A stretch of 64,000 nucleotides of DNA from CAZVFX01 sp964626565 (GCA_964626565.1 CAZVFX010000012.1:23091-87090); one strand, 5' to 3'; positions 1 to 9,425 are shown, counted from the stretch's first letter. Program-made: numbers and translations. Notes: generated by a model from the sequence alone, not told the origin.

Positions 1-1793
1 TCCACGTCGGTACCTTTCAGATCGGCAACGTAATAGGCGAACAGTTGCAGCGGAAGGATGCTGAGAAACGGGTGCACCGCGGTTGAACACTGGGGGATGA
101 AAAAGACGTCGTCGGCAAGTTCCACTACCCTGCTCTCACCTTCGGTAACAACCGCGATAACCGGTCCTCCCCGGCTCTTGATCTCTTCGATGTTGGAGAC
201 GGTCTTTTCATAGCTGGCGCCCATGGGGACGATGAAGAGGCTCGGCACCGCGTCGTCGATGAGCGCGATGGGCCCATGCTTCATTTCCCCGGCAGGATAA
301 CCTTCTGCATGAATATACGACAACTCCTTTAGCTTCAACGCCCCTTCCAGCGCCATGGGGTGGGCCAACCCCCTTCCCAGGTAGAGCATGCTGCGGGCTT
401 TCATGTACTTGCGGGCAACTTTCTGCACGTACGGAGCGCTGGCCAGCACTTTCTCCATCTGCACCGGCAGTTCAGCCACCTCTTCCAGCATCTTGAGCAC
501 AGTTGCTTTGTCGATCTTCCCTACCGCCTGGGCCAGCCACACCGCCAGCAGATAGAAGACTGCCATCTGGCAGGTGAAAGCCTTGGTGGACGCGACCCCG
601 ATTTCCGGGCCCGCATGAGTATAGATGGTGGCGTCGGAAATCCTGGGCAGGCTGGAGTCAACGGCATTACAGATGGTAACCAGGGTCGCACCTTTTCGCT
701 GCGCTTCCTTGGCCGCGGCCAGGGTATCGGCAGTCTCTCCCGACTGCGTGACTGCGACGACAAGCTGCTTTTCGCTGACCAGCGGGTTGCGATAGCGAAA
801 CTCGCTGGCGACTTCTACATCGCACGGCAAACGTGCGAACTCTTCGATCAGGGATTTTCCCACAAGGCCGGCGTGATACGAAGTGCCGCACGCGATGATG
901 CACACCCGCTCCCAAGTCGGAGCACCCTCTCGAAGGTCTTCCAACTCCTCGAACAACACCTCCCCTTCCGACAGCCCGAGCCGAGGCCCGAGTGTGTCGG
1001 AGACCGCACGGGGCTGCTCATGGGTCTCCTTGAGCATGAAATGCTTGTAGCCCCCTTTCTCCGCCATGGCCGGTGTCCAGGAGACGTGCTTGGCCTGCCG
1101 TTTCACGGGCCGGCGGTCTGCCAGTTTGAACACTTCGGCACCGGCAGGAGTTACTGCAGCTATCTCGTCGTCTTCGAGAAAGATGAAGTCCCGTGTGAGA
1201 CTCAACAGCGCAGGAACATCGGACGCAACGTAGTTTTCGCCCTCCCCGAGGCCCAACACCAGTGGAGACATGCGACGTGCGGCCACGATGGTATCCGGGT
1301 AGTCCCGGTGCATGACTGCGATGGCGAAGGAGCCGTGGAGTGCGGACAGCGCGGTTCTGACCGCGTCCACCAGGTTGTCATGTGCCCCGGCTGCCTGCTG
1401 CACCAGGTGCGCGATAATTTCGCTGTCGGTTTCCGATCCGAACTTATGGCCTTTCCGGATCAGCTCACTTTTGATGCGGCTATAGTTCTCAATGATGCCG
1501 TTGTGAACCACCACCGTGTCCTTGAACCGGTGAGGATGTGCGTTCTCTTCGCTGGGCCGGCCGTGAGTTGCCCAACGGGTGTGGCCGATACCGACGTCGC
1601 CGGGGAGCGAGCGATCCTTCATCATGCCCGCCAGGATCTTCAGTTTGCCCTCAGCTCTGATCATGTGGAATTCATTTTCGTGGAGGGTGGCGATTCCTGC
1701 CGAGTCATAACCCCGGTATTCCAGACGTTTCAGGCCGTCCAGAAGAACGTCTGCACAATCCGATGTTCCGGCCAAACCAACAATTCCGCACAT
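1..1793 (-). CDS. glmS: Glutamine--fructose-6-phosphate aminotransferase (isomerizing), 3' end cut by window edge
   Basis: GlmS makes glucosamine-6-phosphate from fructose-6-phosphate and glutamine, the first committed step to UDP-GlcNAc for peptidoglycan and LPS, in the cytoplasm. The reading frame on the minus strand begins MCGIVG with the catalytic Cys2 of class II amidotransferases. It continues with LEYRGYDSAG, GHTRWATHG and HNGIIENY of the glutaminase domain, then two SIS (sugar isomerase) domains with ACGTSYHAG, TQSGETADT and EIGVASTKAFT. About 597 codons are present. The family is about 600-610 residues, so only a dozen or so C-terminal residues lie outside the window. The start at 1793 is set by the conserved Cys2 and a GGGAGGT ribosome binding site. 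It lies 23 bp after glmU on the same strand, so the two are probably co-transcribed. Confidence 0.97.
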   Translation of the reverse strand, partial: MCGIVGLAGTSDCADVLLDGLKRLEYRGYDSAGIATLHENEFHMIRAEGKLKILAGMMKDRSLPGDVGIGHTRWATHGRPSEENAHPHRFKDTVVVHNGIIENYSRIKSELIRKGHKFGSETDSEIIAHLVQQAAGAHDNLVDAVRTALSALHGSFAIAVMHRDYPDTIVAARRMSPLVLGLGEGENYVASDVPALLSLTRDFIFLEDDEIAAVTPAGAEVFKLADRRPVKRQAKHVSWTPAMAEKGGYKHFMLKETHEQPRAVSDTLGPRLGLSEGEVLFEELEDLREGAPTWERVCIIACGTSYHAGLVGKSLIEEFARLPCDVEVASEFRYRNPLVSEKQLVVAVTQSGETADTLAAAKEAQRKGATLVTICNAVDSSLPRISDATIYTHAGPEIGVASTKAFTCQMAVFYLLAVWLAQAVGKIDKATVLKMLEEVAELPVQMEKVLASAPYVQKVARKYMKARSMLYLGRGLAHPMALEGALKLKELSYIHAEGYPAGEMKHGPIALIDDAVPSLFIVPMGASYEKTVSNIEEIKSRGGPVIAVVTEGESRVVELADDVFFIPQCSTAVHPFLSILPLQLFAYYVADLKGTDV

Positions 1794-1816
1794 GAGTACG
1801 ACCTCCCGACGACTGA

Positions 1817-3223
1817 CTATTTCTTCTTTGCGCCTTCCTTCTTCCTGGCGGCGTAACCTTCCCGGTGCACCTGCTCGACCCGGCTGACTGCGAGGGCGCC
1901 CGGGGGAACGTCTTTGGTCACGGTGGTCCCCGCACCGATGACCGCATCCTTGCCCACGGTCACGGGGGCCACCAGTTGCGTGTCGCTGCCTACGAATACG
2001 CCATCCTCCAATACGGTCCGGAACTTGTTGTATCCGTCGTAGTTACAGGTAATGGTGCCCGCACCTACGTTGACCTTCTTGCCGATGACCGCGTCTCCGA
2101 GATACGAGAGGTGACTGGCCTTGCTCCCCGCCCCCACCACGGTCTTCTTCGTCTCCACGAAGTTGCCCACCTTGGCTGACTGCTCGAGCAGAGTCCCGGG
2201 CCGGGTGTGGGCGAAAGGCCCCACATTGCATCCCAACTCGATGATAGATGATTCGAGGACACAGTACGGCTGAATGCGAACGTGATCACCGATTGTGGTG
2301 TCCACGACGATGTTGCCTCTGCCGATAAAAGTGTGGGAGCCCACGGAAGTAGTCCCCCGCAGCGCGACGTTGGCCTCGAGAATGGTATCTGCACCTACGG
2401 TAACACCAAAATCCACGTCCACACTTTCCGGGTGCGGCATGCCTACGCCGGCGAGCATCAGCTCCCGGTTGCGCTCCCGGCGGACCCGGGCTGCGGCTTC
2501 GGCCAGTTCAACCCGGTTGTTGACCCCGGCTACGTCGGCGGGATCGCGGGCCGTGACCATGTCGATAGTGCCGCCGCGCTGGGCGATGAAAGACACTACG
2601 TCGGTGAGCAGATACTCACGTTGCCTGGCGCTGGGTTCCACAGCCCCCAGAAACTCGGCCAGCAGTTTGTACTTGACCAGGTAGAGGCCCGCGTTGACAA
2701 CGTCGAGGGACCGTTCGTCTTCCTCGAGTTCCTTCTCTTCCTTGATCTCGCCGATGACCCCGGAGTCATCATAGATGACCCGCCCGTAGCCGGTGGGGTC
2801 GGGCGGGCAGAAAGCGATGAAGGATAGATCCGCCGAGTTGCGCCGGTAACTGTCGAGTAGACGTCGAAGCAGTCGCGGCGGCGTGCAGGGCACGTCTCCG
2901 TTAAGTATGAGGAGGTCTTCAGCACCTTCCGCGGCACCGAGACCCGACCTCACCGCATCGGCCGTACCCCGGGGGCTGGCCTGGAGCGCGAACCTCAGAC
3001 GGTCGTCGGAAACCGCGGCGGTGACTGACGCCTTAATGTCGTCAAGGGCTTCACCGCTCACAACCACCACCGGCCCACCGGCAATCTCCAGCGCCCTGTC
3101 CACGGGGAACATCACCAGCGGCTTGCCCAGGATCCGCATGAGCATCTTGGTGGACGGAGAGTGCATTCGCACTCCCTTGCCACCGGCGAGCACCATGGCT
3201 GCGATGTTGGATGAGTCTGTCAT
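1817..3223 (-). CDS. glmU: Bifunctional GlcNAc-1-P uridyltransferase / glucosamine-1-P acetyltransferase
   Basis: GlmU acetylates glucosamine-1-phosphate and couples it to UTP, giving UDP-GlcNAc. The 468-residue length is typical. Residues about 8-230 form the nucleotidyltransferase (LAGGKGVRM near the N-terminus, then LNGDVP). Residues about 255-450 form the left-handed beta-helix acetyltransferase (hexapeptide repeats, RPGT, VETKK, ITCNYDGYNK, FVGSDTQLVAPV). The N-terminal signature is slightly off: the usual GTRM is GVRM, and the Pro of the following PK is Thr, with the Lys kept. I expect an active enzyme, because the other motifs are intact. An AGAGGTG site precedes the ATG at 3223. It sits between the MopE-repeat lipoprotein gene (58 bp upstream) and glmS, all on the minus strand. 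Confidence 0.97.
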   Translation of the reverse strand: MTDSSNIAAMVLAGGKGVRMHSPSTKMLMRILGKPLVMFPVDRALEIAGGPVVVVSGEALDDIKASVTAAVSDDRLRFALQASPRGTADAVRSGLGAAEGAEDLLILNGDVPCTPPRLLRRLLDSYRRNSADLSFIAFCPPDPTGYGRVIYDDSGVIGEIKEEKELEEDERSLDVVNAGLYLVKYKLLAEFLGAVEPSARQREYLLTDVVSFIAQRGGTIDMVTARDPADVAGVNNRVELAEAAARVRRERNRELMLAGVGMPHPESVDVDFGVTVGADTILEANVALRGTTSVGSHTFIGRGNIVVDTTIGDHVRIQPYCVLESSIIELGCNVGPFAHTRPGTLLEQSAKVGNFVETKKTVVGAGSKASHLSYLGDAVIGKKVNVGAGTITCNYDGYNKFRTVLEDGVFVGSDTQLVAPVTVGKDAVIGAGTTVTKDVPPGALAVSRVEQVHREGYAARKKEGAKKK

Positions 3224-3281
3224 TGAAGCACCTCTTGGATTCTTCTACTGCGGGCCGACACCAGCGGGGCTCTTGAACCTG

Positions 3282-5912
3282 CTAAGGAAGATCCACCTGA
3301 ACGTAGGAATTGGATTCGCCCCAATCCAGGAACTGGCTACCCTCGAACAGATAGTAGTGGGTCTGCTCCAGGTCCATGAGCCAGTCGTCACCACTCCAGC
3401 CGCCATCGTAGTCTCTGACCTCAATGCCGAAGTAGCTGTCCGTGGGGAAGAGGAACCCGTAGAAATAGTTGCGGCCGCCCATCTCGACCGCGAGATCGTA
3501 GACGTAGCCTACCGCCTGCTCATCTCCATACCAACTGTTCTGCAAGCCGTAGAAGCTGTTTAGCGCGGTAATCTTGTAACCGCCGCCATCCCAGACGAAC
3601 AGTTTTACGAACGGTTCGGCAAGGCCGTCGAAGGGGTCTGCAGTGACCATGACCTGGAGGTCCTTGACCGTAACCTTGACCGCATAGGGATTGTAAACAT
3701 AGTTGTAGGAGAACCCACCCCAACCGTCGGGGAAATGCCGACGCACGAGATCCGCCGGGTCGTACAGCAACTCCCCTTCCGGCTCCGTTGGGAAGTTCGA
3801 ATCATAGAGCCGCCAGGGGGCCAGAGATTTGTAGCTGTTGGAGTCCGCAGCGCCAAAGTGCCCGAAGTCATCGAAGAGCATCCCCGGTCCGATGTCGGTG
3901 CTCTTGGGCCACAGCTCGTCAACCACCGCGGCCAGCCTGTAGTACACCTCGTCGCTGTCCACTGCGGGAGAGTCGCCGACCCCGCCGAACCGGTAGACGA
4001 TGCCGTCGCCATCGGGGAAACCGGTAACGTCCCAGTTGTTGATGTTGTTCCACAGGTAGTCGTCGCCCCAGATGCCGTGGTCCTTGCTGTGCACGTAAAC
4101 CACCGGGTGGTGGTCGGTGGGGAAGAAGTAGTCATAGTTGATGGTGCCGTCGATGGTGGTGCCCAGACTCCACAGTGCGCTCCCCTCGGGAGTGTACTGG
4201 AAGAAGGTGTCTTCGGTGAGGGTCTCCATGAGCACGGGGGTGCCGTACATGGAGCCATCCTGTTCCACGACCATGAGCACCGCGCGCATGGTGTTTTCGT
4301 ACTCGGTGCCACCAAACCAGGTGGTCCAACGCTTGGGGAAGAACACATAGTAGCCCAGATACCAGTGAGTGGATGTTTTCACGAAGGAGTAGTAGATCAC
4401 CGCTTCATTGCTGCCGAAGGGCAGGTTGGTCTCATTGTTCTCTGAGTTCCAGTCGCCGTCGAAGTCCACCTTTCGGGGGTGGTCCAATCCGGGCCCGGCA
4501 GTATCGGTATCAACGTAGAAGGTCGGCGCCCACCACTCCCACACCTTGGCGTAGCGGCAGGTGCCGGTGGCCTGGTCGCAAAGCTGGTTGGCGACGCAAT
4601 CAACGTCACTTTCGCAGTTGGGGGGCGGGCAATCGGCGTCCGCACCATCGCAGTCATCGTCGATGCCGTTTTCGCACACTTCGTCTGCGCCCGGGAAGAC
4701 CCCCGGCTTGGTGTCATCGCAGTCGATCCCGTCGCAATCAGCCCCGATACCAAAGCCGTCACCGTCGTTGTCGGTGCAGTCGATCTCGCACTCTTCTTCC
4801 CCATCCACGCAGTCGTCGTCAAGCCCGTTCCCGCAAACTTCCTCCGCCCCGGGATTCACGTCGGGATTGGAGTCGTCACAATCGGGGCCCGTGCAAGAGT
4901 CTCCGGTGCCATACCCGTCGCCGTCCTTGTCAAGGCAGACGCACTCATCGGCTGCCCCGCTGCAGTCTTCGTCCACGTTGTTGCCGCAGATCTCTTGGGC
5001 CGCGGGGTTGATGTCGGCGTTGCCGTCATCGCAGTCCTGGACCGGACAGGCTGCGCCGACCCCAAAGTCATCGCCGTCGCCGTCCTCACACACATCGGGG
5101 CAATTCTCGTCGCCGTCCACGCAGTCGTCATCAAATCCGTTTCCACACACCTCAGCGGCACCGGGATGAACGTCAGGGTTTCCGTCGTTGCAGTCATAGT
5201 CGGTGCAATCGGACCCGATCCCGTACCCGTCGCCGTCGTTGTCTTCGCATTCCGGCGGGCAGACCGGATCTTCTCCGTCACAGTCATCGTCCTGGTCGTT
5301 GCCGCATATTTCCACTGCGTTGGGATGCACGTCATTGTCGCCATCATCGCAGTCGGTACCCTGGCTGCAATCCGCGGTCTTGCCCACGAAACCATCATCG
5401 TCCAGGTCCTTGCACTCGGGGGGGCAGGGGAGGTCCTGGCCGTCGCAATCTTCATCCTGGCCGTTGCCGCAAATGTCGGTGGCGCCGGGGTGAATAGTGT
5501 CGTTGGTGTCCACACAGTCGGTACCGGTGGGACATTCCGGGGTCTTGCCCATGTGACCATCTTTGTCATTGTCTTCGCACGGCTCGGGGCAAACTTCGTC
5601 GCCCCCGGCGCAGTCTTCATCCACCCCGTTGCCGCACAGCTCAGCCGCGCCCGGATGGACCGCGGCGTTGTCATCCGCGCAGTCGGTGCCGGTGGGACAT
5701 TCGGCGCTGGTGCCCATGTGTCCATCATTATCGTTGTCCACGCAGCCGGTTACTACCTGGTTGTCCTGAGTCGTAACATCGGCGCCCGTCCCGCCGAGGT
5801 CCTCGTCAGCCGCGGTGGTGTTGCCGCTGCCACAACCGAAGCCCGCGAGCGTCGCAACCGCAAAAAACACAACTGCGTACCTCGAAATGACCAACCGATC
5901 CTTCATTGACAT
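3282..5912 (-). CDS. MopE-repeat lipoprotein with C-terminal beta-rich and C2-like region
   Basis: An 876-residue exported protein. A hydrophobic N-terminus ends in a lipobox-like GFGC (Cys at about residue 27), so it is a predicted lipoprotein. Residues about 55-430 hold seven tandem repeats of about 50 residues, each with a D-x-D-x-DG calcium-loop-like stretch, a DCDD or DCND, and CGNGxDxDCxG. These match the putative metal-binding MopE-type repeats common in Myxococcota. The rest has no cysteine repeats. It holds a beta-rich domain (YYSFVKTSTHWYLGYYVFF and later HPVVYVHSKDHGIWG, resembling Vps62-like domains, tentative). It ends in a stretch resembling a C2 domain (EPFVKLFVW, then FGIEVRDYDGGWSGDDWL). 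AGGGGGA precedes the ATG. Function unknown; calcium-dependent surface binding is an inference. It may lead the glmU-glmS transcript. Confidence 0.85.
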   Translation of the reverse strand: MSMKDRLVISRYAVVFFAVATLAGFGCGSGNTTAADEDLGGTGADVTTQDNQVVTGCVDNDNDGHMGTSAECPTGTDCADDNAAVHPGAAELCGNGVDEDCAGGDEVCPEPCEDNDKDGHMGKTPECPTGTDCVDTNDTIHPGATDICGNGQDEDCDGQDLPCPPECKDLDDDGFVGKTADCSQGTDCDDGDNDVHPNAVEICGNDQDDDCDGEDPVCPPECEDNDGDGYGIGSDCTDYDCNDGNPDVHPGAAEVCGNGFDDDCVDGDENCPDVCEDGDGDDFGVGAACPVQDCDDGNADINPAAQEICGNNVDEDCSGAADECVCLDKDGDGYGTGDSCTGPDCDDSNPDVNPGAEEVCGNGLDDDCVDGEEECEIDCTDNDGDGFGIGADCDGIDCDDTKPGVFPGADEVCENGIDDDCDGADADCPPPNCESDVDCVANQLCDQATGTCRYAKVWEWWAPTFYVDTDTAGPGLDHPRKVDFDGDWNSENNETNLPFGSNEAVIYYSFVKTSTHWYLGYYVFFPKRWTTWFGGTEYENTMRAVLMVVEQDGSMYGTPVLMETLTEDTFFQYTPEGSALWSLGTTIDGTINYDYFFPTDHHPVVYVHSKDHGIWGDDYLWNNINNWDVTGFPDGDGIVYRFGGVGDSPAVDSDEVYYRLAAVVDELWPKSTDIGPGMLFDDFGHFGAADSNSYKSLAPWRLYDSNFPTEPEGELLYDPADLVRRHFPDGWGGFSYNYVYNPYAVKVTVKDLQVMVTADPFDGLAEPFVKLFVWDGGGYKITALNSFYGLQNSWYGDEQAVGYVYDLAVEMGGRNYFYGFLFPTDSYFGIEVRDYDGGWSGDDWLMDLEQTHYYLFEGSQFLDWGESNSYVQVDLP

Positions 5913-5960
5913 GGTATCCCCCTTGACACTATTTCAAGCAACAGAATTATCAGATGCAGA

Positions 5961-5989
5961 ACTTTAGCGAACCGCAGGTTCGATTGCAA
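5961..5989 (-). promoter_or_regulatory. Candidate promoter with palindrome inside the spacer, for the MopE-repeat lipoprotein gene
   Basis: Read on the minus strand there is TTGCAA (5989-5984), 17 bp, then TAAAGT (5966-5961), about 48 bp before the start codon. The spacer contains a perfect interrupted palindrome, CGAACC-GCA-GGTTCG (5968-5982), placed where a repressor or activator could act on polymerase. Sequence inspection only. Confidence 0.45.
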
Positions 5990-6043
5990 GGAAACAAAGT
6001 AAGGCTAAACCCAAGACACATTAATGGCGTATAGAACGAATGT

Positions 6044-6072
6044 TTGCGCGATGCGCGTTGAAGCACTAAGAT
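6044..6072 (+). promoter_or_regulatory. Candidate promoter for the first Ser/Thr kinase gene
   Basis: TTGCGC (6044-6049), 17 bp, TAAGAT (6067-6072) lies in the divergent region between the MopE-repeat gene and the kinase gene. The predicted transcript start near 6079 favours initiation at the ATG at 6119 over the earlier in-frame ATG at 6080. Confidence 0.35.
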
Positions 6073-6118
6073 GTGAGAGATGCCGCGGGGTGGGCGGCAA
6101 GCCGGGAGAATCGTCCTG

Positions 6119-8056
6119 ATGTCGGGAGAAGCTAGCAAATTCTGCGCCGTCTGCATGCTGGATTTCGACGACTCTGTTGATGTCTGCACTGAGTGCGGGG
6201 CTGCTTTGGCCGTGCTTCATGGCTCGAGCCTGGTAGGCCAGACCCTCGACGACCGGTACTCCATCGAGGAGATGATCGGCAAGGGTGGCATGGGCGTGGT
6301 TTACAAGGCCCGGCAGCGCTATCTGGAGCGGGAAGTCGCGCTCAAAGTGCTGCGCAAGGACATGTCTGAGGACTCCGCTAACGTCAAGCGTTTCCTTCAA
6401 GAGGCCCGGGCGATCTCCAGCCTCACCAGTCCCCATACCGTGACGGTATTCGACTTCGGCGTTTCCAAAGACGGGCTCATGTATTTCACCATGGAAATGC
6501 TTGACGGTGAATCCCTCTACGGCCTGCTGCGCCGGGAAGGCCTGGTACACTACCGCCGGGCGGTGGAGTTCGCAGTGCAGGCGTGTAAGTCGCTGGCCGA
6601 GGCGCACAAGAAGCAAATCTGGCACCGCGACATCAAGCCGGAGAACGTGTTCGTGACCCGGGACGAGGACGGTGAAGACCTGGTCAAGATCCTGGACTTC
6701 GGCATCGCCAAGCTGGGGCCGTCGTCTCAGAACCTGACTGCGACAGGAATGATATGCGGCACGCCCCAGTACCTGAGTCCGGAGCAGGCTCAGGGCGCGG
6801 AAGTGGACCACCGCAGCGACCTCTATTCCCTGGGCGTCGTGCTGTACGAGATGCTGGCCGGAGAGCCGCCGTTTACGGGCGAGACTGCGGTAAAAACGGT
6901 CTTCCACCACGTGACCATGCCGCCGCCCCCATTACTGGAGAAGAACCCGGCCCTCGCAATTCCCACGGAACTGGCGGACGCGGTGATGTGGACCCTGGAA
7001 AAATTCCCGGGGGACCGGCCGCAGACTGCGGAGGCTTTTTCCAGAGCTTTGGAGGAAGCCGTCGAGGCAGTTCCCCAGGCGCCGCCGCCGCCGGTGATGG
7101 ACCTCTCGCTGGTAGCCGCTTCCGAAGAACCCACCGACGACGTGGAGCTTGTGGCCACAGGCATGACTCCGGTTCAGACCGAAGCCGCTAGTGTAGCTGG
7201 GTCGAAGCCTCCGTCTCTAACTGAATTGGAGATGGAAAAAACCATGCCGGCAGACGTGGAAATGCCGGAGGAAGAGTCGCTCACCCGCATGCTGGAGCCT
7301 GGTTCAGAGCCGTCAGAGGATGACGACCCGACTCTGCCCGCGGATTTTGACCTTCTGGCCCGTGCCACCAGCCGGCGTAACCTGGCCCGAATGGCGGCAA
7401 TTACCGCAACGTTGGTCCTGGTAGCCCTCATTCTGGTCTACCAGCCCTGGCAGTGGTTGATGGCGCCTGATTCAAGCGGCAGCAACGTGCCGCCCACCCT
7501 CGATGAGCCGGGTGCCCACCCGGCGACCGCGGAAGCCACCGACATTTCCACGGCGGTGGCACCCGACGTGGTTGCAGAGAAGGACAGTGCCGATCCGGAG
7601 GCCCTCAAAGTGGTTACTCCGCCCATCCCGACTGAAGACGTTTCCACCTCTGCCCCGGAAGACATCGCGCCCGAAATTGGCGTTCCTCTCGACGCCGTCG
7701 CGGCGGCCGAGGAGGTAGTTGCGACGCCGGACGCGACCGAACAGGTGACGAAACCGGATTCGGCCGCCCCCGATGCCGCGGCTGTCGACGAAGAGGAGCG
7801 CAGGGACAAGGAGCGCCGCCGGAAGGAACGAGAGAGAAGAAGGGAGGAGAAGCGCCGCAAGGAGAGAAAGGAGGCCGAGGAGCGCAGGAAGGCGGAAGAG
7901 GCAAAGAAGAAGGCCGAAGAGGGCAAGAAAGAAGGCGGCACAGACTCGGGGAAAGAGCCCGATGACGAATATGACACCATTCCGGTCAAACCCGACGAGA
8001 AGAAGCCCGACGAGAAGAAGGACGACGAATACTCCACGCTGCCGGGCGTTCCCTGA
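6119..8056 (+). CDS. Hanks-type Ser/Thr protein kinase, membrane-anchored, with N-terminal zinc-ribbon-like motif
   Basis: A eukaryotic-like kinase of 645 residues. A short zinc-ribbon-like segment (CAVC, then CTEC) precedes the kinase domain, about residues 40-300. That domain has the glycine loop GKGGMGVVYKA, the catalytic Lys in VALKVL, HRDIKPENVFV and DFGIAK, plus GTPQYLSPEQ. All catalytic residues are present, so it should be active. One membrane segment follows at about 425-443, then an acidic, Ala/Pro-rich region and a strongly charged Glu/Lys/Arg stretch likely to be a coiled coil. The tail is rich in DDEY. I chose the ATG at 6119 (GGGAG upstream) over the one at 6080. It is followed 69 bp later by a TPR/PEGA protein gene. 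The same pair recurs at 20136-23091. Substrates are unknown. Confidence 0.93.
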   Translation: MSGEASKFCAVCMLDFDDSVDVCTECGAALAVLHGSSLVGQTLDDRYSIEEMIGKGGMGVVYKARQRYLEREVALKVLRKDMSEDSANVKRFLQEARAISSLTSPHTVTVFDFGVSKDGLMYFTMEMLDGESLYGLLRREGLVHYRRAVEFAVQACKSLAEAHKKQIWHRDIKPENVFVTRDEDGEDLVKILDFGIAKLGPSSQNLTATGMICGTPQYLSPEQAQGAEVDHRSDLYSLGVVLYEMLAGEPPFTGETAVKTVFHHVTMPPPPLLEKNPALAIPTELADAVMWTLEKFPGDRPQTAEAFSRALEEAVEAVPQAPPPPVMDLSLVAASEEPTDDVELVATGMTPVQTEAASVAGSKPPSLTELEMEKTMPADVEMPEEESLTRMLEPGSEPSEDDDPTLPADFDLLARATSRRNLARMAAITATLVLVALILVYQPWQWLMAPDSSGSNVPPTLDEPGAHPATAEATDISTAVAPDVVAEKDSADPEALKVVTPPIPTEDVSTSAPEDIAPEIGVPLDAVAAAEEVVATPDATEQVTKPDSAAPDAAAVDEEERRDKERRRKERERRREEKRRKERKEAEERRKAEEAKKKAEEGKKEGGTDSGKEPDDEYDTIPVKPDEKKPDEKKDDEYSTLPGVP

Positions 8057-8125
8057 GCAAAACTTGACCCCCCGCAGATACGCGCCACAATAGGAAACTG
8101 GATTGATGTGAACAGGGGGAAGGCC

Positions 8126-9319
8126 ATGTTACGCCTGATTTCCAGCCTGCTGCTGTCTGTTGTGCTTCTCGTGAGCGGGCCTACGGCCGCCCAGGAGGTG
8201 GACGTTGGGAAGCTCAACAACCAGGCCATCGAACTGTCGAAACAGGGAGAGTACGAAAAGGCTGCTAGGATCTGGCTCAGTCTCCTCGATAAATTGGGCC
8301 CGGACTATGAGCACGCCTGGGTATTCCACAAGAACGTGGGGCGCAACTTCCAGAAGCTGAATCGCTACCCTCTTTCGTGGTGGCACCTGGACCGGTGCCT
8401 CATGCTGACCAGGGGCGACAGCAAGCACGCCAAGAAATGGATCGAAGAGGTCGAGAAATCGCTGGAGCGCAAGCACGTCAAGATCCGCCTCGAGGTTGAA
8501 CCGCCGGGGGAACAGGTGAAGTTGGGGGAAGGAGCGGACGAGACCTGGTACAAGGCGCCCCTGACCTGGTGGTTTCTTCCCGGCAAGCAGTCGGTTGAGG
8601 TGCGTGCGGGAGCCGGTGAACCGGAGCAGATGACGTTCCGGGTCGCCAGTGAAATGGAGATTGTGAAACTGTCGCTGCCCAGATACGGCAAGCTCGTCGT
8701 GATGAGCAACAAGGAATACACCGAGATCTTCGTGGCCGGCTCACCGGCGGGCAAAGGCAAGGTTGAGTTGAAACTCAAAGAAGGCGAATACCGGCTGGAA
8801 GCCCGCGCCGAAGGGTTTGAGCCGTGGGTGAAGGACGCGGTGATCACAGGCGGCGGCACGACGATGGAGGAGGTCGTGCTCAAACCGGTGCCGAGCATCG
8901 AACAACCGGTAACTGTGGAAAATAGAGTGCCGCCGTGGAAGTGGTTCGTTTTGGGCGGCGCGGCCGCGCTGGCTGCGGGCGGCGGCGTCACTTTCTACAT
9001 GGCCAGCGTCAACCTCGACGATCAGGCCCAGAAACACGACGACTGGTACCTCGCTTATCAGAAGACCGAGGGCAAGACGCCCAGCGACGCTGAAGTTGAT
9101 GCCGACTGGACAGACCGGGTGGACACTCACGTGCAACCCCTGGCGGTCACGAGCTACGTGCTGTGGGGTGCGGCAGGAGCAGCAGCCATCACGAGCGCCA
9201 TTTTGCTGTATCCCCACCTCACCTCCCCCGCCCCGGAGTCAGGCGACAGTCCGGTGGGCTTCCTGGCCCCGATCTTCTTGCCCTCAGGCGGCGGATTCTC
9301 GGCCTCATTCCAGTTCTAG
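8126..9319 (+). CDS. TPR/PEGA-like exported membrane protein (copy 1)
   Basis: A predicted protein of 397 residues from the ATG at 8126, which has a good AGGGGGAAGG site; an in-frame GTG at 8108 is less likely. It has a signal peptide (cleavage near PTAAQ) and a tetratricopeptide-like region (NNQAIELSKQGEYEKAARIW). Two PEGA-like beta domains follow (about residues 120-260, including EGEYRLEARAEGF). Two C-terminal hydrophobic segments flank a charged loop. It is a clear paralog of the protein at 21916-23091, with shared AIELSKQG, an NVGRN(F/Y)QKL motif, and ASxNLDD after the first hydrophobic segment. It follows a kinase gene in both places, so it is probably a partner or substrate of that kinase in the envelope. 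Its biochemical role is unknown. Confidence 0.8.
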   Translation: MLRLISSLLLSVVLLVSGPTAAQEVDVGKLNNQAIELSKQGEYEKAARIWLSLLDKLGPDYEHAWVFHKNVGRNFQKLNRYPLSWWHLDRCLMLTRGDSKHAKKWIEEVEKSLERKHVKIRLEVEPPGEQVKLGEGADETWYKAPLTWWFLPGKQSVEVRAGAGEPEQMTFRVASEMEIVKLSLPRYGKLVVMSNKEYTEIFVAGSPAGKGKVELKLKEGEYRLEARAEGFEPWVKDAVITGGGTTMEEVVLKPVPSIEQPVTVENRVPPWKWFVLGGAAALAAGGGVTFYMASVNLDDQAQKHDDWYLAYQKTEGKTPSDAEVDADWTDRVDTHVQPLAVTSYVLWGAAGAAAITSAILLYPHLTSPAPESGDSPVGFLAPIFLPSGGGFSASFQF

Positions 9320-9340
9320 ACTCTTTTTCCGCCTAAAGTT

Positions 9341-9400
9341 TTGCGCATCTCCCACGTACCAATACACTTGTTAACTGAGACTAAGTTAAACTTATGTCTC
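9341..9400 (+). promoter_or_regulatory. Candidate promoter/operator region before the first cysteine-rich lipoprotein gene
   Basis: The 106-bp gap between the PEGA gene and the lipoprotein gene holds TTGCGC (9341-9346), 16 bp, TACACT (9363-9368). It also holds an inverted repeat TTAACT / AGTTAA (9371-9389) and an outer GAGAC / GTCTC pair (9377-9400). An operator overlapping or just downstream of a promoter is plausible. No rho-independent terminator was seen for the upstream gene. Confidence 0.3.
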
Positions 9401-9425
9401 CAAGGAAGCAGGGGAGCGACAGGCC

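Noticed and set aside
360..1856. Plus-strand open frame of about 500 codons across glmS
   Set aside because: It is antisense to an intact glmS with all catalytic motifs; its translation has no recognisable domain.
4479..5909. Plus-strand open frame opposite the MopE-repeat gene
   Set aside because: Repetitive Val/Ala-rich shadow of the DCDD/CGNG repeats; no start context or known domain.
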